Assembly: GCA_016178785.1 (NCBI GenBank)
Contig: JACOSO010000085.1
Coordinates: forward strand, 1-64,000
DNA length: 64,000 nt
Direction of reading: 5' to 3'
DNA from: Bacteroidota bacterium
GTDB lineage: Bacteria; Bacteroidota; Bacteroidia; Cytophagales; Cyclobacteriaceae
The notes beneath the pieces are model-generated. The model was not told the origin of the DNA. It did no database searches and was given only the letters and a program-made list of their open reading frames with translations. Both the position numbers and the translations under genes were made by a program. Positions 54,841 through 63,691 of the stretch are shown here, piece by piece (positions within the stretch are counted from its first letter, which is position 1; the number at the start of each line of letters is the position of its first letter).

Positions 54841-55665
54841 CTAATCTTTTATTTTTTTGTAGACCTTTTCTTCATTGTTGGCCACTAAAAATCGATTGGC
54901 CACATCGCACCAGATCAAAGATTCTTTGGATCCGATGCAGAGGTATCCGTACTTAAACAAACTTTCGTGAAATTTCTTCAATACCTCATTTTGCAAAGCC
55001 TGATTAAAGTAGATCATCACATTGCGGCATAGTATCAGATCAAACTTGTTGAAGATCTCGCCCACCACAAGGTCATGTTTGCGGAAAGTCACGTTATTGT
55101 AAAGGTTCTTATCAAAGGTCACTTTGCCATTCTCTTCTTTATAGTAGTCTCTCAAACTCCACTTTCCTTCAAATCGTATATAATTCTTCTCATTCAGCTC
55201 CATGTTTTTGGAAGGGTAGGTTGCCGTTTTGGCCTTCTCCAAAATATTTACGTCAAGATCGGTGGCAAATAGTGACACATCATTGTGAATGCCCATTTCT
55301 TTCAGAAGGATGGCCATTGAAATCACTTCTTCTCCGGATGAACATCCAGCATGCCAAATATTAAAGGTTTTGTGGTTCAGCAGGATTCCGGGGATGATCT
55401 CATCACGCATTACCCGCCAGAAGCTCGGGTCGCGAAACATTTCAGTAACATTAACTGTAAGTTCATCAAGAAACTCATTGATAAACGCGGGTGAATCGTT
55501 GAGCTTCTTGAGCAGAGACTCTATCGAAAGATTTTTTAATTCGATGATCCGAAGAATACGCCTTTTAAAAGAGGACATCGCATAATTCCTGAAGTCATAG
55601 CCATACTTCGAGTAGATCAGTTCAGTAATTCGCTTAAGGTCAGAAATGTCGATGTCTTGTACCAC
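54841..55665 (-). CDS. CheR-type protein-glutamate methyltransferase
   Basis: A 274-residue SAM-dependent methyltransferase with the helical N-domain and the catalytic domain (TVNVTEMFRDPSFWRV, WHAGCSSGEEVISMAI, NVMIYFNQ). The start is GTG at 55663-55665. It is first in the seven-gene cluster reaching to the ABCG gene. No MCP, CheA or CheW is present, so its substrate is probably a non-chemotaxis sensor. Confidence 0.93.
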   Translation of the reverse strand: MVQDIDISDLKRITELIYSKYGYDFRNYAMSSFKRRILRIIELKNLSIESLLKKLNDSPAFINEFLDELTVNVTEMFRDPSFWRVMRDEIIPGILLNHKTFNIWHAGCSSGEEVISMAILLKEMGIHNDVSLFATDLDVNILEKAKTATYPSKNMELNEKNYIRFEGKWSLRDYYKEENGKVTFDKNLYNNVTFRKHDLVVGEIFNKFDLILCRNVMIYFNQALQNEVLKKFHESLFKYGYLCIGSKESLIWCDVANRFLVANNEEKVYKKIKD

Positions 55666-55696
55666 AAAGTAGATTTTAGCCCGACTTCAAATAAAA

Positions 55697-55704
55697 CAAA
55701 AATA
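55697..55704 (-). promoter_or_regulatory. Probable -7 promoter element of the cheR-led operon
   Basis: TATTTTTG on the minus strand matches TAnnTTTG and gives a leader of about 25 bases. No clear -33 TTG at the usual distance. Confidence 0.45.
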
Positions 55705-55764
55705 GCTTTACGAAACTGGTTTATAAATGGAATATAACAGAAATATTACATAAGTTAGTAGTGC

Positions 55765-56238
55765 TTACCCTTCTAATGAATCTTTACTGAAGCCCAAGGG
55801 AAGCAATGAGGCTGCCGAAGGCGCCTTTGTCCACCTTTTGTCCGGCCCCAACATAATTATTTCCATTGACTTGTGCTGGCGCTGCTCAAATTCCAACATC
55901 ACTTGCCGGCATGATCCGCAACAGGCGGCCGGGGTCAACTCCTTATGGTTTTTCTTATGAGCAACAACTGCGAGTTTTATAATTTTCCTGTCGGGGTGAG
56001 TGGCAGCTGCCGTATAGAGTGCTACACGCTCAGCACACATGCACAACGGATACGCTGCGTTTTCCTGGTTCGCGCCTGTAACCATTGTGCCGTCATCAAG
56101 CATTAGCGCTGCACCTACACAGAACTTGGAATAGGGTGAATAAGAGTGAGCTGTTGCTTCTTTGGCTTTGTGAACTAAATACTTTGATTCGGAATCTAAG
56201 TCTTCGAGATGGTCAAAGTAGGTAAGCGTTGTTGTCAT
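55765..56238 (-). CDS. cdd: Cytidine deaminase
   Basis: Zinc enzyme of pyrimidine salvage converting cytidine to uridine, 157 residues. The zinc site is CAE (Cys68, Glu70) with CCGSC (Cys107, Cys110), and SPYSKFCVGAAL is the N-terminal landmark. The frame is open to an upstream ATG at 56277, but ATG 56238 (MTTTLTYFD) matches family length better. Confidence 0.96.
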   Translation of the reverse strand: MTTTLTYFDHLEDLDSESKYLVHKAKEATAHSYSPYSKFCVGAALMLDDGTMVTGANQENAAYPLCMCAERVALYTAAATHPDRKIIKLAVVAHKKNHKELTPAACCGSCRQVMLEFEQRQHKSMEIIMLGPDKRWTKAPSAASLLPLGFSKDSLEG

Positions 56239-56331
56239 AGAAATTTGAAGGGTGATAAAGTTAAAAATTTTCCCCACTCTTTCTAAACTGATTAACTTGC
56301 CATCCTTTTTTATTTGAACAGAACGAGAATT

Positions 56332-57657
56332 ATGAAAAAAATCCTTGTGCTCGGAGCAGGCCGCTCTTCCTCCGCATTAATTTCTTACCTGATAAAGAAT
56401 GCCTCTGCCAATGATTGGCAAATTACTGTTGGCGACTTCTCGAAGACAACCGCGCAAGAAAGAGTCGGTTCATCACCAAATGCGAGAGCAATTGCATTTA
56501 ATATTGAAGACACTGAAAATAGCAAGACTACCATCCGGGATGCCGATGTGGTGATCTCACTTATCCCTGCAAGCCTTCATACGCTCGTGGCCAAAATTTG
56601 TCTCACAGAAAAAAAACATCTATTCACCGCAAGCTATGTTTCGGATGAAATGAAAAATTTTCATGCCGAAGCCAAGACCAACGGACTTTTATTTTTAAAT
56701 GAATGCGGCCTTGATCCGGGCATTGATCACATGAGCGCCATACAAGTGATTGATACGATCAAAGCCGAAGGAGGGAGGATGGTTTCATTTGAATCATTTA
56801 CAGGTGGCTTGATCTCACCGGAGACCGATCCTGAAAACCCCTGGCGATATAAATTCACCTGGAACCCTCGCAATGTAGTATTGGCCGGCCAGGGCACCGC
56901 AAAATATTTGCAAGACGGAAAATTCAGGTACATCCCGTATCAGCAACTTTTTCAGCGAACAACCCCGATCACAGTTCCTTCGCTTGGCGAATATGAAGGC
57001 TATGCCAATCGCGATTCATTGAAATATGTTGATGTATATGGACTTCAAGAATGCAAAACTGTCTTGCGCGGCACGCTAAGAAACAAAGGGTATTGCAGCG
57101 CGTGGAATGTGCTGGCGCAACTCGGTTGCTGCGATGACACTTATCAGATGGATGGGATCGATGCGATGACTCACAATGACTTCCTTTCTTCATTTCTTGA
57201 ATCAGGAAAAAATGTTCAGGAAGAAATTCGCAAATGCTTTTCTCTTTCTGCGAATGGTGAAGAACTGAAACGACTGAACTGGAGTGGATTTTTCTCGAAT
57301 GAAAAGGTGGGTTTGGAAAAAGGAACACCCGCACAAGCACTCGAACACATCCTCAATAAAAAATGGAAACTCAAAGCAGGCGACAAAGATTTTATTGTGA
57401 TGTGGCATCGATTTAGGTATTTGCTCGATGGAAAGGAAAAGGAAATTCAGGCTTGGCTCACGGCCACAGGTGAAGACGAGACCCAAACCGCCATGGCAAA
57501 AACAGTCGGGCTTCCATTGGCGATTGCAGCTAAACTTCTATTGCAAAATAAAATTCACCGTTGGGGAGTCGTCATTCCTGTCGCGAAAGAGATTTACGAA
57601 CCGGTGCTGGCAGAATTAAAAGAATTGGGAATTGGGCTTCAGGAAAAGCATATTTGA
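56332..57657 (+). CDS. Saccharopine dehydrogenase family protein
   Basis: A 441-residue Rossmann-fold oxidoreductase of the saccharopine dehydrogenase type, probably the L-glutamate-forming (LYS9-like) branch used in lysine breakdown. Landmarks: ILVLGAGRSSSALISYL, NECGLDPGIDHMSA, TGGLISPETDPENPWRYKFTW. The start is ATG 56332; an upstream TTG is disregarded. It is divergent from cdd. Confidence 0.9.
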   Translation: MKKILVLGAGRSSSALISYLIKNASANDWQITVGDFSKTTAQERVGSSPNARAIAFNIEDTENSKTTIRDADVVISLIPASLHTLVAKICLTEKKHLFTASYVSDEMKNFHAEAKTNGLLFLNECGLDPGIDHMSAIQVIDTIKAEGGRMVSFESFTGGLISPETDPENPWRYKFTWNPRNVVLAGQGTAKYLQDGKFRYIPYQQLFQRTTPITVPSLGEYEGYANRDSLKYVDVYGLQECKTVLRGTLRNKGYCSAWNVLAQLGCCDDTYQMDGIDAMTHNDFLSSFLESGKNVQEEIRKCFSLSANGEELKRLNWSGFFSNEKVGLEKGTPAQALEHILNKKWKLKAGDKDFIVMWHRFRYLLDGKEKEIQAWLTATGEDETQTAMAKTVGLPLAIAAKLLLQNKIHRWGVVIPVAKEIYEPVLAELKELGIGLQEKHI

Positions 57658-57671
57658 CTTAAAATCAGCGA

Positions 57672-57704
57672 TTTGCAAAAAATAGAATGCTCCATAAATC
57701 TTTG
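57672..57704 (+). promoter_or_regulatory. Probable promoter of the M16 peptidase gene
   Basis: TTTG at 57672-57675, 21-base spacer, AATCTTTG at 57697-57704 (one mismatch to TAnnTTTG). Predicted leader about 18 bases. Confidence 0.5.
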
Positions 57705-57728
57705 AGCTGAAAAAACTGTTTAACAGAC

Positions 57729-58958
57729 ATGCGCGACTACGAAATCTATACCCTGAAAAACGGCATCCGAGTGGTGCACAACCATATTACTACTACTAAA
57801 ATTGTTCATTGTGGCATCATGCTCGATATCGGCAGCCGTGATGAAACTCTGGCCAACCAGGGCATTGCCCATTTTTGGGAACACATGGCTTTTAAAGGCA
57901 CGCGCAAACGCAAAGCCTTTCATATTCTGAATAGACTTGAATCACTTGGCGGGGAATTGAACGCATTCACTGACAAAGAAAAAATTTTGTTTTATGCTTC
58001 GTTGCGCGATGAATATTTTGAACGTGCACTGGAATTACTCACTGACATCACATTTGATTCTATTTTTCCATCGCCACAGATTAATCGCGAGCGCAACGTA
58101 ATCCTCGAAGAGATGTCGATGTATTATGATGACCCTGATGATTCCCTACAAGATGAGTTTGACGGAGTGATTTTTTCGGGGCACTCACTTGGTATGAATA
58201 TTTTAGGTACGCAAAAAACGGTAAAGGCATTTCAGCGAAAGGATTTCAGGGAATTTGTGAAGAAACACCTGGATACCAGAAGAATTGTTTTTTCATCCGT
58301 AGGCAACGTGCCGATGGAGAAAGTGGTTGCGCTGGCTGAAAAATATTTGGGAAGAGTTCCAAAACTCACATCGCGTACCACCCGAAAAAAATTCACCGGC
58401 TACAAACCAAAAGAGATTACACTCAAACGCAATGTAAAGCAAGCCCGCTGTGCTATTGGTCGCACTGCTTTTCATTCATCGCATGAAAGGCGCACTCCGT
58501 TTTTTATGCTCACCAATATCTTAGGTGGAGGCGGAATGAACTCTCGCCTGAACATGGCGTTGCGCGAGAAGCACGGCTTTGTTTACAGCATTGGCGCTCA
58601 GTTTGTACCATTTACTGACACAGGCTTGTTTGTGATTTCGTTCGGAACAGAGCCAACTCAACTGAAGAAAAGCATCGAGCTTGTTAAGCAAGAATTAAAT
58701 AAACTGAAGGATGAAAAGCTGGGCGTGAAGCAACTCGCTGCATCCAAAGAACAGATTCTGGGGCAAATTGCGATGGCAGAAGAAAACAACATCGGGTTTA
58801 TGATGATGATGGCGCGCAATCTTTTGGATTTAGGAAAAATCACTTCGTTGGAAGAAATTTTTGAGCGCGTGAAGAAAACAACCGCGCTCGATCTTCAATC
58901 ATTGGCTAATGATATGTTTGATGAAGATAAGATGAGCGTACTTAGAATGCATAGTTAG
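57729..58958 (+). CDS. M16-family zinc metallopeptidase
   Basis: A 409-residue pitrilysin/insulinase-type peptidase. The inverted zinc motif HxxEH is HFWEH (residues 48-52), with the distal glutamate in ERNVILEEM (about 127-128). The C-terminal M16 domain follows (LGGGGMNSRLNMALREKHGFVYSIGA). The product lacks a signal peptide, so it is probably cytoplasmic. The start is ATG 57729. Confidence 0.94.
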   Translation: MRDYEIYTLKNGIRVVHNHITTTKIVHCGIMLDIGSRDETLANQGIAHFWEHMAFKGTRKRKAFHILNRLESLGGELNAFTDKEKILFYASLRDEYFERALELLTDITFDSIFPSPQINRERNVILEEMSMYYDDPDDSLQDEFDGVIFSGHSLGMNILGTQKTVKAFQRKDFREFVKKHLDTRRIVFSSVGNVPMEKVVALAEKYLGRVPKLTSRTTRKKFTGYKPKEITLKRNVKQARCAIGRTAFHSSHERRTPFFMLTNILGGGGMNSRLNMALREKHGFVYSIGAQFVPFTDTGLFVISFGTEPTQLKKSIELVKQELNKLKDEKLGVKQLAASKEQILGQIAMAEENNIGFMMMMARNLLDLGKITSLEEIFERVKKTTALDLQSLANDMFDEDKMSVLRMHS

Positions 58959-58968
58959 ATGGTTCGCG

Positions 58969-58989
58969 GTCGATAGTCCATTGTAATGG
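58969..58989. repeat. Heptad-period repeat (GTCGATA/GTCCATT)
   Basis: Three 7-base units of the inverted TATGGAC type ten bases after the M16 stop codon, leading into the next array. Confidence 0.5.
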
Positions 58990-58992
58990 TTA

Positions 58993-59020
58993 ATCTGAAA
59001 TTTGTAATCTGTAATTTGAA
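58993..59020. repeat. Heptad-period repeat array (ATCTGTA/ATTTGAA)
   Basis: Four 7-base units starting with AT (ATCTGAA, ATTTGTA, ATCTGTA, ATTTGAA) ending six bases before the O-methyltransferase ATG. Confidence 0.7.
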
Positions 59021-59026
59021 ATAAGA

Positions 59027-59662
59027 ATGGATTTTCTACCTGATGACCTTCAGCACTACATCGAGATTCACACGACCGATGAACCCGCTCTCCTAAAAAA
59101 AATCAATCGCGAAACGAATGCGCATGTGCTCATGCCTCGCATGTTGTCGGGTCATGTGCAGGGAAGGTTTCTTTCCATGATCAGCAAATTGGTTAGACCA
59201 AAAAATATTTTGGAGATCGGGACGTACACAGGTTATTCAGCCATATGTCTTGCTGAAGGATTGCAGCCCGATGGAAAACTGATCACCATCGATATCAATG
59301 AAGAGCTGGGGAACCGGGTTCGAAGGTATTTTGAAGAATCAGAATTCGCAGGTAAAATCGACTATCGCATTGGCGATGCGCAAAAAATCATTCCGACATT
59401 GAAAGAAACCTTCGATTTGGTTTTCATCGATGCTGATAAAGAAAATTATTCTATTTACTTTGATTTGGTGGTTGATAAAGTTTCTAGCGGAGGTTTGATC
59501 CTGGCCGATAATGTCTTATGGAGTGGCAAAGTGCTCGATGCAAAGCCTGACAAAGACACGAAGGCGATCATTGAGTTCAATAAAAAAATACAGTCAGATC
59601 AAAGGGTAGAAAATCTCTTGATGCCTTTACGCGATGGTGTGATGATGGTTCGCCACATATAG
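59027..59662 (+). CDS. O-methyltransferase (class I, family 3)
   Basis: A 211-residue SAM-dependent methyltransferase of the catechol/caffeoyl-CoA O-methyltransferase type, also including tRNA 5-hydroxyuridine methyltransferase TrmR. Motif I is LEIGTYTGYSAICLAEGL, with LITIDINEE and FIDADKENY. The substrate cannot be fixed. The ATG at 59027 follows a heptad array. Confidence 0.9.
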   Translation: MDFLPDDLQHYIEIHTTDEPALLKKINRETNAHVLMPRMLSGHVQGRFLSMISKLVRPKNILEIGTYTGYSAICLAEGLQPDGKLITIDINEELGNRVRRYFEESEFAGKIDYRIGDAQKIIPTLKETFDLVFIDADKENYSIYFDLVVDKVSSGGLILADNVLWSGKVLDAKPDKDTKAIIEFNKKIQSDQRVENLLMPLRDGVMMVRHI

Positions 59663-59749
59663 TTGCCAATGATTGCCCAGATGCACTTTAATAATCTTCT
59701 GTGATAATTTGTGCCATCTGTAGCATATTTATTTATCTTTGTTTTTATT

Positions 59750-61333
59750 ATGAGATTTTTTGCAGTCGCACTCATTTTTTTCGGAGTTGCTGCCTCATAC
59801 GCACAAACTCCGCAAGTGCCCCACAAAATTCATTTTGCAGGTATGACGCTCACCATTCGTGACGATGCCAAACGCGAAATTCAGAAAGATGTTGATGCAT
59901 TGACCAGAAGCCCACGTTATTTTAATATAAAGGTGGAGCGGGCGCGGACATATTTCCCCATCATCGAAAAAATATTTCGCGATGAAGAGCTGCCAGTCGA
60001 TTTTAAATACCTCGCTTTGCAGGAAAGTTCATTAGTATCTGATGCGGTTTCTCCCTCTAACGCTGTGGGCTTTTGGCAGTTCAAAGATTTCACTGCACAA
60101 GAAATGGGGATGCGCATAGATCGCGACATCGATGAGCGAATGAATATTGTCTCTTCTTCGCGCAGTGCAGCGCGCTATATCAAACAAAACAACTGGTACT
60201 TTAATAACTGGGTGCTCGCACTTCAAGCCTATCAAATGGGCAAGGGAGGGGTAAAAGAATCACTTGGCGACAAGTACAATGGAGACAGCCACATGGAAAT
60301 CAATTCGGAGACGTATTGGTATGTAAAAAAATACCTCGCGCATAAAATAGCTTTTGAAAATGCATGTAAAGATTCACCCCAACTGAAAGTGGGTTTGTAC
60401 GAAACGAAGGGCAAGAGAAAGTTGAGCGATATCGCTGATGAAGTCTCCATTGATGAATCAACATTAAAAGAGTATAACAAGTGGGCAAAATCGGGGACTA
60501 TCCCTGATGACAGACCCTATTTGGTTGCAATACCTGGCGGAACCATCCCGGAAGACTTTAATTTATTGGTGCTGAATTCGCCAAAAGCACCTGCAACCAA
60601 GACTACTTCAATAAAAAGTAAAATGGAGGCTGATACAAAATTTCATATCAATGGAGTTTTGGTAATCAAAGCACTTTATGGCGAAACGGTTTCTTCCATA
60701 TCAAAAAGGTCAGGTTTGGATGCCTCAAAATTCATTCGTTATAACGATATCACAATTGATGCCAGGATAAAGCCCGGTGCATACTATTTTGTGAAACACA
60801 AGAAAAAGAAAGGCTCGTTTAGTGTATACCAGACTAAGCCAGGCGATGATTTGTGGTTGATAAGTCAGCAGCAAGGTGTTCAACTAAGGCAGCTCAAGAA
60901 GTTCAATCCCAGTTTTGGGGATCAGCTGCTTTCTGCGGGAATATTGGTGAAACTGAATAATAGCAAGTCGATGGATCAGGTCCCGATCGATAACGACATT
61001 GAAGTGGCCGAATTGGGCAATGAAGCTTTTGCTTGGTCAATTCAACCCAAATTGAAAAATGAAACACTGCCGGTAATTCCTTCCGATCCATTGATTGATG
61101 AGAAGAAAATTGAGCAAATAGTATTGCCAGACTCTATTGCAGTAAGTAGCCCAAGCCAATTGCCAAGGGCGCCTGAAAAGAAAGAGGCCCTTATCTATGA
61201 AGTGAAGGGTTCAGACACGCTGTATGGCATTGCCCGACAGTTTGGTGCAACAATCAAGGATATTATGGAATGGAATAACAAGTCGACCTTGACAATAAAC
61301 CCTGGTGATAAGTTGAAAATCTTTAAAAGGTAA
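59750..61333 (+). CDS. Lytic transglycosylase with LysM repeats (MltD-like)
   Basis: A 527-residue exported murein enzyme. A signal peptide (MRFFAVALIFFGVAASYAQ) is followed by an SLT domain with catalytic Glu92 in LALQESSLVSDAVSPSNAVGFWQF (about residues 88-111), then a linker with three LysM-like repeats, the last at YEVKGSDTLYGIARQFGATI near the C-terminus. It cleaves peptidoglycan glycan strands. ATG 59750 is used; upstream in-frame TTG codons would spoil the signal peptide. Confidence 0.93.
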   Translation: MRFFAVALIFFGVAASYAQTPQVPHKIHFAGMTLTIRDDAKREIQKDVDALTRSPRYFNIKVERARTYFPIIEKIFRDEELPVDFKYLALQESSLVSDAVSPSNAVGFWQFKDFTAQEMGMRIDRDIDERMNIVSSSRSAARYIKQNNWYFNNWVLALQAYQMGKGGVKESLGDKYNGDSHMEINSETYWYVKKYLAHKIAFENACKDSPQLKVGLYETKGKRKLSDIADEVSIDESTLKEYNKWAKSGTIPDDRPYLVAIPGGTIPEDFNLLVLNSPKAPATKTTSIKSKMEADTKFHINGVLVIKALYGETVSSISKRSGLDASKFIRYNDITIDARIKPGAYYFVKHKKKKGSFSVYQTKPGDDLWLISQQQGVQLRQLKKFNPSFGDQLLSAGILVKLNNSKSMDQVPIDNDIEVAELGNEAFAWSIQPKLKNETLPVIPSDPLIDEKKIEQIVLPDSIAVSSPSQLPRAPEKKEALIYEVKGSDTLYGIARQFGATIKDIMEWNNKSTLTINPGDKLKIFKR

Positions 61334-61460
61334 CCTTTCGTTTTTTACTTTTTCCGCAAAATCCTTACTTTGAGGCTTTTAAATTTTGCATGGATGAAGG
61401 TGGATTCATAAAAAACAATAATTTTGCTAAACACCTAACCTATTTTTACGATCTCAAGAA

Positions 61461-61883
61461 ATGATGTTGATGGATACCGAACTTAAAACATTGGACCTGG
61501 TTATGTTGGTGGATGATAATGACACTGACAACTTTATCAGCAAGCGAATCATTGAGATCACCAAATTCTCAAACCGAGTTGAGGTGAAGAGTTCCGGTAA
61601 AGGTGCTCTCGACTATCTGAAAGAACATGAAAGCCAGGCAGAGAACCTGCCTAGCATTATTTTTCTAGACATCAATATGCCCGTGGTAGATGGCTTTGTG
61701 TTCCTTTATGAATTTGAAAAGTTCAATGAGCTTGTCAGAAATAAATGCAAGGTGATTATTCTATCCAGCTCAGACAATAAACGCGACATTGATAAGATTG
61801 TAAACAACAATCATGTAATTAAATTTATTACCAAGCCCCTTACCGAAGTAGCTCTCGAGGAGATCAAACTCAGCAATATTTGA
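61461..61883 (+). CDS. Single-domain response regulator receiver
   Basis: A 140-residue receiver domain with acidic pair DDN (Asp18-Asp19), phospho-acceptor Asp70 (FLDINMP) and the lysine in KFITKPLT. No output domain. It probably relays or sinks phosphate for a histidine kinase elsewhere. No kinase gene lies next to it. Confidence 0.93.
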   Translation: MMLMDTELKTLDLVMLVDDNDTDNFISKRIIEITKFSNRVEVKSSGKGALDYLKEHESQAENLPSIIFLDINMPVVDGFVFLYEFEKFNELVRNKCKVIILSSSDNKRDIDKIVNNNHVIKFITKPLTEVALEEIKLSNI

Positions 61884-62012
61884 CCTTAGACTAGGTTTCG
61901 TAAGTACTTGAAAGCTAAAGCGGAATGGATTTCCCTGATACCGCTCTCCGATTTCCTTGCCCCTGCTCTCTTACGCATAGGTCTAGAATTTTGTTGACAA
62001 GAGTAACTGATC

Positions 62013-63242
62013 TCAACCTAACGCCTTCAATCTCTGCAACAACGGAGGGTGTGAGTAATGAAAGAAGACATAGGCCGGATGCGGGAATAAATTACTCAAT
62101 GAATCGACTGACAATTTTTTAAGAGCTGAAGCAAGTGCTTCCCCGCCAAATGTTTCTTTGGCGTAGGCATCAGCTTCGAATTCATTTTTTCTACTGAGGA
62201 TGCTCATCCCTAAACCGGTAATACCAGAAATGGGAGAGAACAGAATTCCAAACGCAAGCAGGTTTAAATGAATTGCCTGCTGATTTCCCCCCAAAGCCAG
62301 CGAGAGATTTGAGTTGTAAATCATCAACGACAAAACAAAAAGCATAAAGAAGATCTGACCAACAGAAATCACATAACTCCAAACAATATGCCTTTTCTTG
62401 AAATGACCCACTTCGTGCGCCAGCACGGCAACCAATTCTTCGGTTGAGTGATTTTCGATCAGGGTGTCGTACAACACAATTTTCTTTTTCTTGCCTATCC
62501 CTGAAAAAAAAGCGTTTGCTTTCTTCGATCGTTTCGATCCGTCTATTACAAAAATATTGTCGAGAGGGAATTTTACTTTTTGGGTGAATTGCTGAATAGC
62601 TTTTTTTAATTCACCCTCTGGTAGTGGAGTCAGCTTATTGAACAACGGAAGAATGAGCGAGGTGTAAAACATGTTCATGAACAGAACAAAGGAAGAGGCA
62701 ATGACTCCGAACCAAATCCAGAAGGTCGGCCCGATCTGATTCACGGAGAAAATCAACAATGACAATAATGCTCCTCCAATTAATGCGCCCAAAATATACC
62801 CTTTGAGTTTGTCGGTGAAGAAAATTTTGATCGTGGTTTTGTTGAAGCCAAACTTTTCCTCGATCACAAAAGTAGAATACAGTTGGAAAGGTAGCGTTAG
62901 TAAATCTGAGGCAAGAAAAATTATTCCGAAGTAGGAAAGCGCCAGCAAGGTTGGATTTGAAATGAAAGGCCGAAGCAGATGATCAATCCATCCGAAGCCC
63001 CCCAGACTTAGCATCAGCAGTGAAGCTGCAAAGCTGATTCCGCTTGTCAAAAAGGAAAATCGTGTTTGAGTGCGGTTATACTCGATTGACCTTTGGTATT
63101 TCTCCTGATCATAAAATACCCTAACTTCTTCTGGAATATCCTTTCGATAAAATTTTAAATTCAGGAGGTCAAGTAGTTGGCTGAAAAGATATGAAACAAT
63201 GGTGATGCCAATAATAATGTAGAGAATAATTTGTGGTGTCAT
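62013..63242 (-). CDS. M48-family membrane metalloprotease (Ste24-like)
   Basis: A 409-residue integral membrane zinc protease with about seven helices, the catalytic motif HEVGH (residues 276-280) and the downstream third zinc ligand in KNEFEADAYA. It resembles CAAX prenyl protease Ste24 in layout. In bacteria such proteases act in envelope protein quality control. The start is ATG at 63242, divergent from the DUF2721 gene. Confidence 0.95.
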   Translation of the reverse strand: MTPQIILYIIIGITIVSYLFSQLLDLLNLKFYRKDIPEEVRVFYDQEKYQRSIEYNRTQTRFSFLTSGISFAASLLMLSLGGFGWIDHLLRPFISNPTLLALSYFGIIFLASDLLTLPFQLYSTFVIEEKFGFNKTTIKIFFTDKLKGYILGALIGGALLSLLIFSVNQIGPTFWIWFGVIASSFVLFMNMFYTSLILPLFNKLTPLPEGELKKAIQQFTQKVKFPLDNIFVIDGSKRSKKANAFFSGIGKKKKIVLYDTLIENHSTEELVAVLAHEVGHFKKRHIVWSYVISVGQIFFMLFVLSLMIYNSNLSLALGGNQQAIHLNLLAFGILFSPISGITGLGMSILSRKNEFEADAYAKETFGGEALASALKKLSVDSLSNLFPHPAYVFFHYSHPPLLQRLKALG

Positions 63243-63290
63243 GTCTGGTCTATACTTTCGGATTGCAAATTAGAACATAGAAAACTGACT

Positions 63291-63686
63291 ATGCAATTTT
63301 CAATTAATACTCCTGCTTTGCTTTTTCCGGCAATTACATTGCTTATGCTGGCTTATACCAATCGATTTCTGGCTTTGGCAACACTGATTCGTAACCTTCA
63401 TACTAAATACCAACAGATTTCAGAGGAGAGAAGTACTATTCACGAGCAGATTAAAAACCTGAAACGAAGGTTGGTATTGATCAAACAAATGCAGGCTTCA
63501 GGCATTATCAGTTTTTTTCTTTGTGTGCTCAGTATGCTTTTTATCTATCTGGGATATGAAGTGTGGGCCATTAGTTCGTTCGGCTTGAGTTTGGGGTTTT
63601 TATTGCTTTCCCTTGCAGTTTCATTAAATGAGATTTTGATTAGTACCCGTGCACTGGAGCTCGAGTTGAAGGACATGGAAAGCTAG
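63291..63686 (+). CDS. DUF2721-family small membrane protein
   Basis: A 131-residue protein with three membrane helices: one N-terminal (about 8-28), then a charged coiled-coil stretch (RNLHTKYQQISEERSTIHEQ, about 35-54), and two further helices. Family DUF2721 has no known function. Frame is open back to 63231, overlapping the M48 gene, but ATG 63291 (MQFSINTPALLFPA) is the likely start. Confidence 0.82.
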   Translation: MQFSINTPALLFPAITLLMLAYTNRFLALATLIRNLHTKYQQISEERSTIHEQIKNLKRRLVLIKQMQASGIISFFLCVLSMLFIYLGYEVWAISSFGLSLGFLLLSLAVSLNEILISTRALELELKDMES

Positions 63687-63691
63687 AATTC

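Noticed and set aside
54233-55665. A chemotaxis operon
   Set aside because: Only CheR and CheB are present; no CheA, CheW, CheY partner or chemoreceptor gene is in the window, and the neighbours are Sia-type switch genes.
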